From Coleophoma eucalyptorum (lineage: Eukaryota > Ascomycota > Leotiomycetes > Helotiales > Dermateaceae), in NCBI GenBank assembly GCA_026120035.1, contig JALRME010000032.1, forward strand, positions 62,001 to 126,000: DNA of 64,000 nt, written 5' to 3'. The position numbers were made by a program, and so were the translations under genes. The notes below the pieces were generated by a model. The model was given only the letters and a program-made list of their open reading frames with translations. It did not search any database and was not told the origin of the DNA. Shown here one piece after another: positions 1 through 12,265 of this stretch; position 1 is the first letter of the stretch, and every line of letters starts with the position of its first letter.

Positions 1-969
1 GTGATATTATGGAAATAGACCTTCGTAAATACGGATTACTGGGAAATACTCTCACACCACAGCCACGTGCAGATTCGTCCAGATTACCATCCATGGATCG
101 TACTGTCACCCAGACATCCAAGGGTCTTGGCGCTGATCTGGCTAAGCTTTTCAATCAACCTCCAGAGAGTGGCAGTGGAACCGATTTCACAGTGACGGCT
201 CTGCGTGATGGCGATTGGGATGATGATGAGATCATGAGCTCAAGCATGATGCGCTCTGACAGTCAGACCGAACAGACATGGCTTTCTCCAGATGCGACGA
301 CCTCTCCACCTATTCATGTTCACAAGTTGATACTCCAAGCCCGTTGGCCGCACTTCTCGCGTCTCTACAACGCTCAAATGGCTGAATTTCATACTAAAAA
401 AATGCACATCCCAGAACCGTATACTGTGGTCAAAGCTTTCTTATACTACCTTTACACCGACAGTGTACAGCCAGAGGATTGCAATGACCTCAATGATGTT
501 GCTGGTCTCTTGGTCCTTTCTAATATCTACGATATTCCACATCTCCGATTACTTTGCGTCAATCGCCTTTCCAAGGAGCTTGATGTTGACCATGCCTGCA
601 TTATATGGCACTGTGCCGGCATTGCTAACGAGAACTGGCTGAGACAGCGCGCATCACGCTTCTGTCTCCTCCACTGGGGCCGAGTTGTACGCACTGAAGG
701 CTTCTTGAAGCTTCCGCGACATGCGCTTGTTGAGTTGTCTCAGGAAATAGATGTAGAAGGACGTGTTGTAGGAGGTTTGTATCCCAATCACGCTATGCTA
801 TGCTACCGTAACTAATCTATCTTCAGGTGACGAACTTGAGTATGTAGGTGGCCTGGGCGGCTCGCGGTTTGGTTATGGCGGTGCTGCAAGAAAGGCTAGC
901 ATCAGTAGCAATCAGACTCAACAACTTGGGTCAGAGATTGACGATGATGAGGGCATGGAAATGACATGA
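1..969 (+). CDS. BTB/POZ domain protein, C-terminal part (5' end outside window)
   Basis: The reading frame is open from the window edge, so the start is outside. Exons are <1..774 and 827..969; the intron (GTTTGT...TTCAG) has a CTAAT branch-like motif, and removing it restores a Gly codon and a frame ending in TGA at 967-969. The visible protein has a Ser/Thr/Asp-rich stretch, then a BTB fold (I-H-V-H-K-L-I-L-Q-A-R, later F-L-Y-Y-L-Y-T-D) followed by helices like the BACK-side extension of kelch-BTB proteins. It ends in a Gly/Ser-rich, then acidic tail. BTB domains dimerise and often recruit Cullin-3. Fungal proteins with this tail commonly carry N-terminal kelch repeats (Ral2/LZTR1-like architecture, linked to Ras regulation), but that half is not visible, so the assignment is inference. 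Confidence 0.75.
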
Positions 970-3900
970 TTTGTGAATAGTTTGCATTACGATAATATGC
1001 ATTATGAGGCGTAACAAGGTTGGGTTAGGTCTTGTTCGATTCTTCGTTTGTCACCAGGGATAAAGAGCTGTATTGCATGAAGACCTTAATCAGGTATAAT
1101 GGCGTTGCTAAGGCGCAAAGGCCCGGGTTTTTGCTCTTCCAAAAGATACCAGAACTCCATCAATTTCTTGTTCTTGACATCTATTAACTGTATCGTTGGC
1201 GGATTATGCAAGGCTGTGAACCACCAAGGTTTCGCCTTACGATATGAGCTGAAGCTTAATCTGTAGATATTTGTGCTGAGGTTATTCCTTCGCTGAAGCT
1301 CCGTTTCTGAGCTTAACTTGCCACGCTGAGAATGCTAGTGTTCCAGATATTTCTCACCTGCATAGAAGTTCTATTTTGTCTATTTCGATTTTCCAGTCCT
1401 TACTCCACTATTTTCTACTTCCAATACTTTCGCAGCTACGTCTACGTCGTCCTTACGTTTAGCCACAGCAGGCGGTCCATCCTGTCTCATCTGCACGGCA
1501 ACCAAGCACCAACACAAGGCCGTCCACATACAAAAATCCCATTTATCCCCAGCGTGAGAAGTTCTACAATGCCCATATCAAGAGTTTCAAGAACGAGCTC
1601 TAGAAATCTACCAGCTGCAAAACACTCGCCTATACTAGCAGCAAAAGCTTGCAAGGCTGGCCGAGGATTGTCATGGATGACGGTGGGCTGTAGACAGGAA
1701 CAGATTTTGGGAGCCTAGACGTAGCTGGACTTGATGGTAGTACGCACGGCGACAGAGCAATAGAAAGAGACGATTCAGACATGAAAGAGTCGCAACCTTG
1801 GCTCAAATCAATGATTCTATTATCATTGGAACAGTGCCTCCATCAATTATGATATTAATTATCCCCTAAAACATATCGAGCGTCCACGCGCTACGCCCCG
1901 AGATATGGGATAGAATACCCTTTCTCCATCTTAGGTAAAGAACCACATATGGAATGGTCAAACGACTGCGGATAGAGTCATGGTGATATGTTCGATCAGC
2001 AGTACGAAGCACAGTTTCGTGCTCACAGTGTGCATGTTGCTCCTTGGATGTTAGGTTTCTCCAATGCTACAATTTGAATAACATTGCCGCGGCAGTACCG
2101 TGAGAAAGTGGTCTTCCTCTCGCTTTGCCATTTCTAGCGTTGTGCACGGAGGCATATGGTATAAAAGCGACGACTGCATAAAAGCACATCTGCGGTTGCT
2201 GCATCGTCTTTGCCACAATTTTTCTGGCAAGTTGCTTGTCTGCTGTTACGGGTCCGTGTTGTTGTCTATTGGAGGCTGGTACTTGGATTTCAAAATAATA
2301 GAGTCCTTGAGGAGTGACGCTGTGGTTGAGGGTTGAAGGATGGTGTATGTTTGATGTAAGCATCTTTTCAGAGTTGGCAGCATGCTGAAAAACGATATAA
2401 GATAGGAGAGGATGGTGCAAGCCTGGTTCATTATTCTACTCGACCGTTAATAATTAACATCAAACGATAATTCGAGACTGGGCAGTTCATGTGTAAAACG
2501 GTGTGTAATTCAGCCTAAAGAGCTCGCGACTAGAGAACTCAAATAAGCGTATACATACAGGTTTTACCGACGGGAACGAGGTCTCCGAGCTGCGGTAAAA
2601 TAAAGTTCTGAATAGCCTCAAGACGAGCAGTGATGAAACCAACACGGTGCATATACGGGAAACCTTCATAGACAATAATTCTTAGCATACATGGAAACTT
2701 GGCATCTTCCGCAGATGATTATGAGCCAAGTCGCCAGTAAGCGACGAATAGCTAATGTAGGTTAATGTGACCTTGTCGAGGAGGACAATGGCAACTAAAC
2801 TTTAAAAAATACATTCGATCATCCAGCATAGTGACAATTCATAATTTACATACTCTGAAGAATGGGTTGAAATCCCCGAGAGCCATACCAACGACACCCT
2901 CTCAATAGTCATGCTGGCGATTTTGACTTGGTTCGTAGCTAAGACGCTACCCTTTGCTGCTTCTCAAGTCTGTTCAAGCATTGCATTTGTGTTCAAACAT
3001 ACGTACAGAAAGGCATGATGTAGATTTTTCTTTATCATGTACAAATGGAGAGTGCAACATGGCGCTATAGCCTACGATAGCCCGGAATAACCATGCATAC
3101 CAACAACCGCATAACTTACAGATATACACAGCGAGTTCACAAGCATAAATGGCATGTCCCTAATCTGGCATTCCGACCAGGTCTTTTTTTTTAATACAAT
3201 ATACTGTTTTACCGGATAACAGGCATTCGCGTTATACGAATATACATGAATTAACCAGACAAACAAGAGAATGTTCGATATAGGAGGCAGGCTATACACA
3301 GACCATGATTACTATTCTCCTCACTCCAGATTCCTGCCGGGAAACTCGTCGGGTACTTGACGCAAGATCAAGGCACAGTCAAAGCCGCAGTTATTCCATG
3401 CATGTGCTTCGTCCTGATGATCATGATGGAGGGTTCGGTAGCAACCGATATTTCCCCGTACTGGCATGCATAACACATCTCTTCAGACAGAGAGGTTGGA
3501 GTTTGGTAGCCAGCAACAATGACGACATAGATCTCGCTCGACCAGGGAGCAATCCGCCGGCAGCCTTTCCCTTGAAACACTGTAGGCCAGCTTTTTGTTG
3601 CTGGATGCTACATATGATGCACGATGGCGCACACAGAGCCGATCCTGACGTAGATAACGGACAATATGTTAATCAGCATCTTGCAGAACATGGTACGACA
3701 ACACAATATCAATGCTGGACTTGAGCTACCTCAAGCATCGGAACTACGGGTTCCTGGACCCACCAGGGACAGGAGGAGCTGTGATGCATCCTCTTTGCAC
3801 AAACCAACAGCAGTACAGGTAAACGGCAGCAGCAAGCAAGTAAGTCAGCACTTAAGACAAAGCAATTTAACGTTGTTTCCCCGGACGATACTTTCCAGGG

Positions 3901-4191
3901 CGGAGACTTGGTCGGGGCCAGATTATTGACCATGGACGACATGGTCGGGCATCCACCGTGCCAGACACCACTTGATGTCACAAATCAGATTAGATCGCCG
4001 AAAGACTTGGTGTGCGACCTGGGCACCAGCACTCCAGCACCACATTTCAGCCAAGTTATTTTATCCAAAGCAAGCATGCTACAAAACCCCACTCTCTGGC
4101 CCAGGTTCGCTCACCTCATCCTTCGTGATGCTCACGATGCCAAGTTGACAGGGCGAGTAGCTAGTCCGAGCGACAACGACGTTGCCGTCCG

Positions 4192-4220
4192 AAAGAAAAA
4201 GAAAAAGAAAAAGAAAAAAA
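4192..4220. repeat. AAAAAG-type purine microsatellite
   Basis: About five tandem units of GAAAAA with small length changes, directly followed by a TATAAA-like string. Confidence 0.8.
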
Positions 4221-5644
4221 GGTATAAAAGGTGGGCAAGAGCAGAATAGGGCTGTAATCAGGACAAGCGTTGAATTACAGTAACTTGGCGTCCATAAAGC
4301 CACGACCCAAAGGGATAATCCTGATGGTGCGCCGTTCTCGGCATCACACCGCCAGCTCCACTCTGACCGTAACTCAATTGCCCGCGGCCGCCCATAAAAT
4401 GAAAGCAAATTAGCCGAGCATAACCAGAAGGTATTCAGGATGGATACGATGTGTACAATATATTATCCCCCACTCAGGCTAGAACGGCCGGCAAGGCTTC
4501 TAGAAGAAGCGTCAAAATGAGGATGTGCAGCATCGCCCTCACGGAGTCCACCACTCGCACGTACCAAAACCCCTTCAGACCAAGCATTTTTATTGTGGGT
4601 TTGGCCCGGGATATATCCATGTATCTGCCCTTTACAGCGATCTTCCTGGCTGGCACGCAGCCTTTTATGGGGGGGATGTGGTAATAGTGGAACGCCGGTG
4701 ACAGCGCAAATCTCAGGTCAACACCTGAAAGGTCGTCGGCGTTTGACCGTTGCTTTGCCTGCTTGCCAATCGAGGTACGAGCCACGGCTCTGTTGTGACT
4801 AGACACCAGACGAGCCCTAGAACACCACCCGTGTCCTTACTGTACTGTATATTGTACCCTCCTTTGCCGGGGTGGTGGGGGAGAGAAATGGGAAAAAAAA
4901 AAGTCTAATTTTCGATCATCAACCACTCATCTCATCCACTATATCTTCAATTTCAGACAAGAATATCGAGTAATTGCATCGCAGGACATTGGTCGGGCCC
5001 GAGGGACAGTTGCGGCTAAACCCTCCTCCCTCTCTCCCCTCTCCACTCTGTCTGCTACAGTGCAACTCCGCAGTCGACACACCGAACAGGGAGTCGAGGA
5101 CGCATGAAGAAAGAAGCCACGACCAAGCCAGAATGGATGATACTACAACCGCCAAATCTAGGGTCCAACTCCAGCCTCCGGCTCCACCGCTGGGGCATCA
5201 ACCAAGCAGAGCGAAACGGGCTCCGTCCACCTCAGCTCAGCTCAGCCCTCAGCAGCGAGCGGACACTCGTGACACTGTCCGACCGACTCAGATTCAAGAT
5301 GGACTCCGCGCGGACAAAGCTGTATAGAGTAGAGTTATTGTAAAGTAGTTTAGTTAGCCAGAGTGGGAACCGGTAAGCGGTATAGGCTTCGGCAGCCACG
5401 TTTTTTCCTCCTTCTGTCTGATCCGGCCCAGCTCCACTTCATTTGCTCTAAAGTCTCCCGCATAAGCCAAATACACCGGTGTCCATTTATGGCCCCCACT
5501 TGACACGGCTTTGGCCCACGAGGCTGAGGTTTTAAGGCACCGTTCGTTAGCAGCGCTTTCCTCGTTCGTCTCGTCTTTGATCGGGTTCCCGGGTCCGTGG
5601 CTGGAGCGGTAATCTCGGCAGTCACAGGTCCTTCCTTGGGCATC

Positions 5645-5694
5645 CCATCCATCCATCCATCCATCCATCCATCCATCCACCCATCCATCGTCTC
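5645..5694. repeat. CATC tetranucleotide microsatellite
   Basis: About twelve tandem CATC units with one CACC interruption. Open frames across it on the minus strand encode only a W-M-D-G repeat and are artefacts of the microsatellite. Confidence 0.9.
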
Positions 5695-7576
5695 TCAGCA
5701 AAGTTAATGGATTCTAAGGGGACATGGATGGCAAATGCCATGAGATCTATCTCTTTGTATCGATGAACTTTCGTATTCTATGGCCCCCAAGTCCATGTCG
5801 ACAGCCTTGTTCCTGGGTGTCTCGAGCAATCCCGAGCTCCCACAGTATAAATAAATTACCACATACCGCCTCGTCAACTGTCTCAGTGCGCAGTGGATTG
5901 TGTTTCTCCCCAGAATCTCCATTTCCTACCTAGCTCCAGGGCCCTTTGCACAAAGCACAATGCAACACGGTTGCCGAGTTCATGCGCGTACCGGACCCTT
6001 AAACTCCAGTCTTGCGTCCTTTGATTATGCTCTCTCTTCCTGTCTACCGTTTAATCAAGTACCGGCGGTCTGCTTCCACGTACGCGGCACGAGGGCACAT
6101 CGGCCGGTGCAGAGGCACGGTACCGGCGGCACGAGAGCCGGGTTTGTGCATAGGGAGACAAAAACTGCCGGATTAGATAGGATGGGCTTGATGCGGGTTT
6201 CAAGAAAGAATAGCTTTCAGCTGGTCGTGTGTGTAACCTGTCCCCCTCTCGCTTATTTGTCGCCGAGGAGATTACAACCCTCAAGCCCAGTCGTCCAGCT
6301 CAGTTCAGCGCAATGCTGTGTCGGTTCCGGGCTGCGCCCAAGTGTCGACGTGTCGATTGTGTAAAATATCTCCCACCAGCTCAACGCCTAGCAGGCATAG
6401 CATGACATGGCTGAACTCGCAATCCCCCCCCCCATCTCCTTTCTCGCTCGGCCGGCGTGGACCGAGTGTCAACAAACACACGTCCTCAGCTAATTAAAGT
6501 GCCTTGCGCATATAGGGCTGTATTTAGTGACTTGAAGCATCGTCCCATGTAATAATGCCACGTAGGGCCTGCTGCACTTATCGTTATCGTGCAGGATAAG
6601 TGAACCGAGCCTCGTTCCCACCCACCGCTCGTATCTGGGAGGTTGACGATAAAGTGGTTAAGAATACATCCATACTCTGCCGAGGAGGTTGAAAGTACCA
6701 GCATCTCAAAGGCTTGGCGTAAGACAGCGAGCGAGGTGATCTCTGCTCCCATAACTAACAACATCCTCGCTTGAACTACATCATAGCGAAAGTTAAATCC
6801 CCATCATCAGGATCGCCTGCACATCTCTCGTCGTCCTTCCAACTTTGATAGATCGATGACCAAGTCAACTATCTTCTCAGACGTCAGAGAAGTAATCATG
6901 ACGTGCCTCTTCTATCTCCCCTCGTCTTAAATTCCCTATTCTAGTCTCTTATCTCTTGTGACAAGACGCCCGTAACTGTTAGAAGAAGCCAAGCCGGACG
7001 GCCAACCTTCTGCGTAGGCGCGATAGGCACAGCGGGTAGCTCTAAGCGGAGGACAGCCCTTCCATACACCTATCCATGTATCGGAGTAGTGTGTGGTCTG
7101 GGAAGACCACTCAGAAGCCCGAAAGCCAGAACATATAGCATGGAACAGAATGTATAGGTCAGCCGAGGTGATTCACCTTTTGAACATTGGCTTAGTACCG
7201 AACAAGCTAGCTACTTCATCAATAAGCAATATCAGCTCAGCTCTCTGCAGCATCGAAACCATAAACCAGGTTCCTAGATGTTCTTTCTCAACCGCAGCAA
7301 GTACACCAAGTGACCTTTCCATTACGCGCCCACCCATCCAGCCACGTCAAGAACTCGGACAAGCCTCGGGGTACATAACTTATACACACTAGCACACTTT
7401 ATGCCAAACCACCGAGCAAGCACACCATCATAAACCCTACCCCCCCTTCAAAAAGCAAACCCCGTCCAAGTCTCGGAGAGAGCGGCAAGCGTGAGAAAGA
7501 GAGAGAAAGCCAAAAAGGGAGTTTGAATACACCCAACAACATCCATCCATACATACTCTAAAAAAAAAAAGGGAAC

Positions 7577-7596
7577 ACACGCACGCACGCACGCAC
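7577..7596. repeat. ACGC tetranucleotide microsatellite
   Basis: Short run of GCAC units following a poly-A tract at 7561-7570. Confidence 0.85.
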
Positions 7597-8133
7597 ATAC
7601 CGTACAATCCACTCCCTCTCCCTTCCCCCTCCCTCTTTTCCCCACATGTTCAATATCCTTATCTACTCTAATCGCTCCAATCACTCTTCCGCCCGAGAAA
7701 GAGAGAGAGGAATTAAAAAAACACAAAAGAAAAAAAAACAAGGAAAACAGACCAATGAAGGATGCAGGAACAAACCATTGCCCCTCGCACCCTCCCCTCC
7801 CCTTTCCTCGAACACAGTACCCCCTTCACACTGCACGGCACTACGTTCAGGAACGCTGGCCCAGAGCCTGAGAGACCCATTCCTTAAAGGGCTCCAGATC
7901 AACAGTGCATAGCTATATGCACATCGCACCTAAAACTAGAAAAAAAAGGGGAAGGGGGAGGGAGGGGGAGAGTGAGTGAGAGAAGGGGAGAGAGGAGATA
8001 AAGAGGACCCCATAGATTTCGGAGTGAGGTGATGGATGGGATGGGATGATTCGAGTTTGGCCGGATTGATGATGGATGGAGTGATGATGGTGGTGATGGA
8101 TGACTGTACGGGAGCGTGTTCTCGGGTGAAGTG

Positions 8134-8150
8134 CGGTCGGTCGGTCGGTC
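8134..8150. repeat. CGGT tetranucleotide repeat
   Basis: Four tandem CGGT units in a GATG-rich stretch (8030-8100) with further imperfect GATGG repeats. Confidence 0.8.
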
Positions 8151-9273
8151 TATCTGGGAGACCCAGCTTATGCGAGCGAGCATGCAGACTTGTCCATGCT
8201 AATCATTGGTAGGTAGGTGCACGAGCAGGAAGAGCTCTCGATCACCGTGGTCTTTGGCATTGGCTTTGGCGTGTGATATCGAAGCTTTTTTCTAGAACTT
8301 TGGAATATGTACCCAGCCGGTGAGAGAGTTCATGCATAGCTTCAATGGATACGAACGTTAGTAACTTAGAGTTCATAGACGAGCGTCAAGATATGTTTGC
8401 ACTACCACGTAGGAAGAAGGATTGGAAAGAACTCCATCGGTGTCATTCTATAGAGGGGAACTGGTATAAAACAAATCATCTCTTTCTTCTTTCATCCAGA
8501 GGTCCTTAATAACAACCCTGTGAAAGAACACGCACTAGCTAACTCTGATCCTGTACCCAAAAGCTTTTGTTCAACTCTCCAAGCAACCAATGAAAATAAA
8601 CACATCAAAAAACTGAAGACTTTAATAACTGGAAAGGCAAAAAAAGCATAGAAATGTAACAGCCTGCCCATACGTACAGTAAGAGAGAAGAGTGCAGCAG
8701 ATTCTATAGTCTTTCGTGCTGCTGCAACTCTTGAAAAGCCAAGGTTGAGAGCAAAAACAATGACACCAAGCCCATTATTACGCCCCACGTACAAGGAAAG
8801 GAGCCACCGAAAACATCAAACAGAAACAAGATAACCGTAGAACCAAAGGGAGAATCGACAAGCCCGCTGAACTTTTATGAACCGGAAGGAAAAGCGAAGA
8901 TAGAAAATTCGAAAGAGAAATGGTGTCTTGGGCTTGAGCGCATATGAGACCGGCTTATCATGTACGCGCGGAAGACCCAAAGAGCCGCGAAGGTCCACGA
9001 TGTGCTGCAATCGCGAACAAATTTCTAAGAAACCATCCAGCCATCCCAAGAGCATTTTCTATCGGGGTATTCGGGGTATAGTAATCTAGTTCGTTCGATT
9101 CGTATCCCTAATCGAGTATTAAGAGTGAAACTCCGCCCAGATGCAATTTATGTGCAAGAAAACATGACGCCGAACATATGTTTTGTGGAAAGGAAGAAGG
9201 TTGGGTAGCAAGGGAACTCGTGTCGACATCGCTAGTGTGGTGAACGTATATGGAAATGTGGTGTTAAGGCTGA

Positions 9274-11511
9274 TTACATCATGCCCTCTTCGCCGATTCC
9301 AGGTAGACCCGGTATGTTGATATTATTCAATCCAGCTAGACCTGCTGCAACCATGTGGTTATTTAACTTCAATTCGGGATTGCAGGGTGGCGAGTGCTGC
9401 TTGTGCTAATCATTCTGTCAGCCGAGGCCGTTAAAAAAGGGGCAGTGGAGTGTCGCTTACGTATTTCAGGCCGTTCAAGTTCTTGTAGCGCTTGCCACAG
9501 ACTTCGCATTTGTAAGGTTTCTCCTTTTCCATGCCAAGTGTACCGGGATACGGCGTTGATGTCTCCGGGTTGACGATCGAGAATGTACCGTCGCCGTTCT
9601 CATGCAACTGCTGAGTAGTGTGACCATGGGTCTTGTGATATCTATACCATTATTAGCAAGGCTGCAAATCAGGAGTTGGAATCCACTTACTTGAGACCGT
9701 TCTGGTTCTTGTAGGCCTTCTCGCAACCAACAACCGGACATCTGAAAGGCTTGTGCTCCTCTCCGGCCATCATCATGTTGCCAGTCATTCCGTTCATGAT
9801 CATTTGCTGTTGTCTGTAAGCGCGCATTAACTGCTCTTGGCTACCAAACTGGTTATTCTGGTTCATGCCGAACTGTTGTTGGAATTGTTGTTGTAGAGCA
9901 CGTTGGCTCTGGTTAGAGAAACCGCCGTTGGGGCTGAAGAGTCGCTTGGCAGGCTCATCGATACAGAGGTCCAAGCCGAGGTCATTTCCAGCCATGCCGT
10001 ATGGGAAGTTCATGTTGCCCATGTTCGCCATGTTTGCCATGTTCATATTCATGTTCATGTTCCCTAGGTTCATGTTCATTGCCATATTCGCAAAGTCGTC
10101 GTCTAACTCAGCAGGAGTTCCTGGTACCGAGGTATCCGGAGAAAAGGTCTGTTGTGTGGGTTGCGCGCTCAAGGTAGGCGTATTAACCGATGAAACTGTA
10201 GGATTATTGAAGGCGAAATTGGTTGCGGCTGGAGTTGTTGGTTGGGACATATTATTTCGAAGACCTGACATTCCGTTGGTTCCCATGTTTAGCTGGGTTC
10301 GTTGTTGTCCAAACATGCTCTGCTGGTTAGGCATGGGTTGACTTGGCTTGACCGATAAGTCATTAGACATGTCCATCGTTCCTACTGGATCGTCCATTTC
10401 CATATCCTCTACACTATCCATATCCTCGCCTACTGGGTGGACATTCTTCTGCGTTGGGGTTGAGGGTTGAGACTGCTGTTGGCGTAAAGCGGCGATTCCA
10501 CCAACCCCAGAGCCTTGCCCCACTGAAATTTGTGGTCTTTGCTGTTGTGATGACTGGCCTTGTTGCGACTGTTGTTGGATTTTGGAAGCTGCTTCAGATT
10601 GGAAGTGTGCCTTGCTGTTCGGTGTTGAGCCCTCTCGTGCTCTTGCCGCCATTGTTCCGTTGCGCAGTGATTGCGGGGTTGACTCAGCGTGGGCCTCTTC
10701 ATAATGTTGGAGAAGGTCGTGCAGTGAAGGGAGCGTCTTTCCACAGCAGGCAAAGTTCTTCATAAATTCGGCCTCGAGTTTGGGGAGGTAAGATGATGAG
10801 TGAAACGATGGGGATTGGTATGGGAAGGGAGAAGTTCCAGCCATAATAATGCTACCAACTAAGATCAGCTTTTGCTTATGAAGCGCGGCGCGGCGCGATG
10901 TGCTACCCATCCCTTCTTTGAAGTAGGAAGAGAAGGACCACCAAACATCGAGGATTTATTTGACCACGAAGGAGAGGTAAAGTGAAAACATCGACCAAAA
11001 GCACGAAATTAACTTACTCATCTCGGATCCAGCTGCCTACTGACACCCCGCCCCAGCTCATGCCGCCGACAAGACTGCCTGCTAAGCTCTCTCGTCGTCC
11101 TCTGGCATCCGCGTTTCTGTTGGGGTTGTTCATGGAGATGGGTTTCGCACCCCCTCCTAAGAAGTCCTGTCCTCCTCGTCCCGACATGCTCGATTCAAAA
11201 CCCCCATTGCCGCTCATGATGGCCGATGTGCGCGTGTCGAAGTCGTGATAGTTGGGCTTGTGACCGTGGGAAGACGGCGACGACGATGATGTGCTTGAGG
11301 GAGTTTGTATAGCAATCGGACTCGTCGTCGGCATGGTCAACTCGTCGTTGAGATTGTCGAGTGGCGTGGTAGGTTGTCGAGTAGAAGAAGAATCACTGGG
11401 AGAGGATTCGCCGGTAGAGAGATCACACTCGTCGACTCCCGGCTTGGATTTAAGGCTACCAGAACTAATTGACTCGCTTCCAACAAACCAATTGCTGAGG
11501 AGCCGGCCCAT
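9274..11511 (-). CDS. sfp1: C2H2 zinc-finger transcription factor, Sfp1 orthologue
   Basis: Exons (minus): 11511..11018, 10851..9691, 9641..9461, 9405..9274; all introns are GT-AG and the joined frame gives about 655 aa. Landmarks: a conserved [16 protein letters not shown] segment spanning intron 1 (residues about 159-174); an N-terminal C-C-G...H-x3-H-type finger around 200-222; a Gln/Asn/Met-rich middle; then two C-terminal C2H2 fingers (about 533-558, C-x4-C, and 596-616, C-x2-C, ending H-K-Q-H) separated by some 40 residues. This is the split-finger layout of yeast Sfp1, which controls ribosomal-protein and ribosome-biogenesis genes under TORC1. Introns 2 and 3 each fall at the helix/histidine boundary of a finger. 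The start at 11511 is the first ATG of the open frame; an initiation further upstream, or the internal Met before the conserved S-G-N-G-G-F segment, is possible. Confidence 0.9.
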
Positions 11512-12240
11512 AGTAATACGGATGCGTCGTAGCGTTGGCTAGCGTGGCACTGAACGCGCGTTACCCGAAACGGACAAGCGTTATTTTGGAATTACGGTAA
11601 AGGCGACTAACGCAGTTGAGCAGTTGTGGCCGTGTCCAATGAATCAGGTCGGCAAGAGAAGGCGGAGACCGTGCAGCGTCTTATTGTTGTGGTCGTAATG
11701 TCGACGTATTGTGTTTCCTGCGACTTTGGCTTTTGGGGGAATTTGGAGAGGGTAGCTTTCTTGGATGGTGGATGTGCCCTCCGTTATTAGTGAGTGGCGA
11801 CTGAAAATGGAACACTAAAGAGATGAATTGCTGCTCGGAGGACGTGGCCCAGTTCTGGTCTCGAGTCGGCGGATGGTGCGAAGCGTAGTAGTACAGTGAA
11901 ATAATGTAAGGTAAGGTAGGTCGGTAGGATGGAGTGAGTAGGAGTCGGAAGGCAGACAGTCGAGGAAGTATGTTAAGTTAAAGGCAAAGCAAGGTAAGGC
12001 AAAGAGAAGGTAGGTTGAAAACGTAAGTGATAGGCGTTGGGGAAGTGGTTGACAAGGAGGGTGGCAATGATAATAAGTAGCATCTAAATATGCGACCAAG
12101 CTAAGGGTCCAACGAAGTGGACTTCAAACAGAGTCCAGGTAGTCCAGATGTCGAGAGTCGGAGGTCGAGACAAGAGCGGTGGCTACACGGTTTAACGAGG
12201 ACAGGTACAGCAGCGGAGAGGCAAAGGTACGTAGTAATGT

Positions 12241-12265
12241 AAGGTAAGGTAAGGTAAGGTAAAGT
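12241..12265. repeat. AAGGT pentanucleotide repeat
   Basis: Four perfect AAGGT units followed by a degenerate one; related imperfect GGTAA units occur at 11905-11925. Confidence 0.8.

Larger units (their letters stand above)
970..9273. other. Gene-poor region, about 8.3 kb
   Basis: No open frame here shows a recognisable domain, conserved-looking sequence or coherent splice structure; the longest (128-139 codons at 1332-1718 and 3305-3724) have compositions expected of non-coding DNA. The region holds several simple repeats (listed separately), poly-A/T tracts and scattered TATA-like strings (GGTATAAAAG near 2158 and 4221). Base composition is not strongly AT-biased, so it is not obviously a RIP-mutated transposon. 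It lies 3' of both flanking genes, the BTB gene and sfp1. Long non-coding transcripts or long 3' UTRs could be here but cannot be seen from sequence alone. Confidence 0.6.

Noticed and set aside
1332..1718. 128-codon open frame (+)
   Set aside because: No recognisable motif; the hydrophobic start is followed by random basic sequence, as expected for non-coding DNA.
3305..3724. 139-codon open frame (+)
   Set aside because: Composition unlike a protein and overlapping frames of similar length on the other strand.
5350..5701. Minus-strand frames with W-M-D-G repeats
   Set aside because: Products of the CATC microsatellite.
9865..10341. 158-codon frame on the plus strand
   Set aside because: Antisense shadow of sfp1; its Met/Phe repeats mirror the M-N repeat.
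12241..12265. Telomere-like or CRISPR-like repeat
   Set aside because: Short AAGGT units without spacers and not the fungal TTAGGG telomere; a simple microsatellite.
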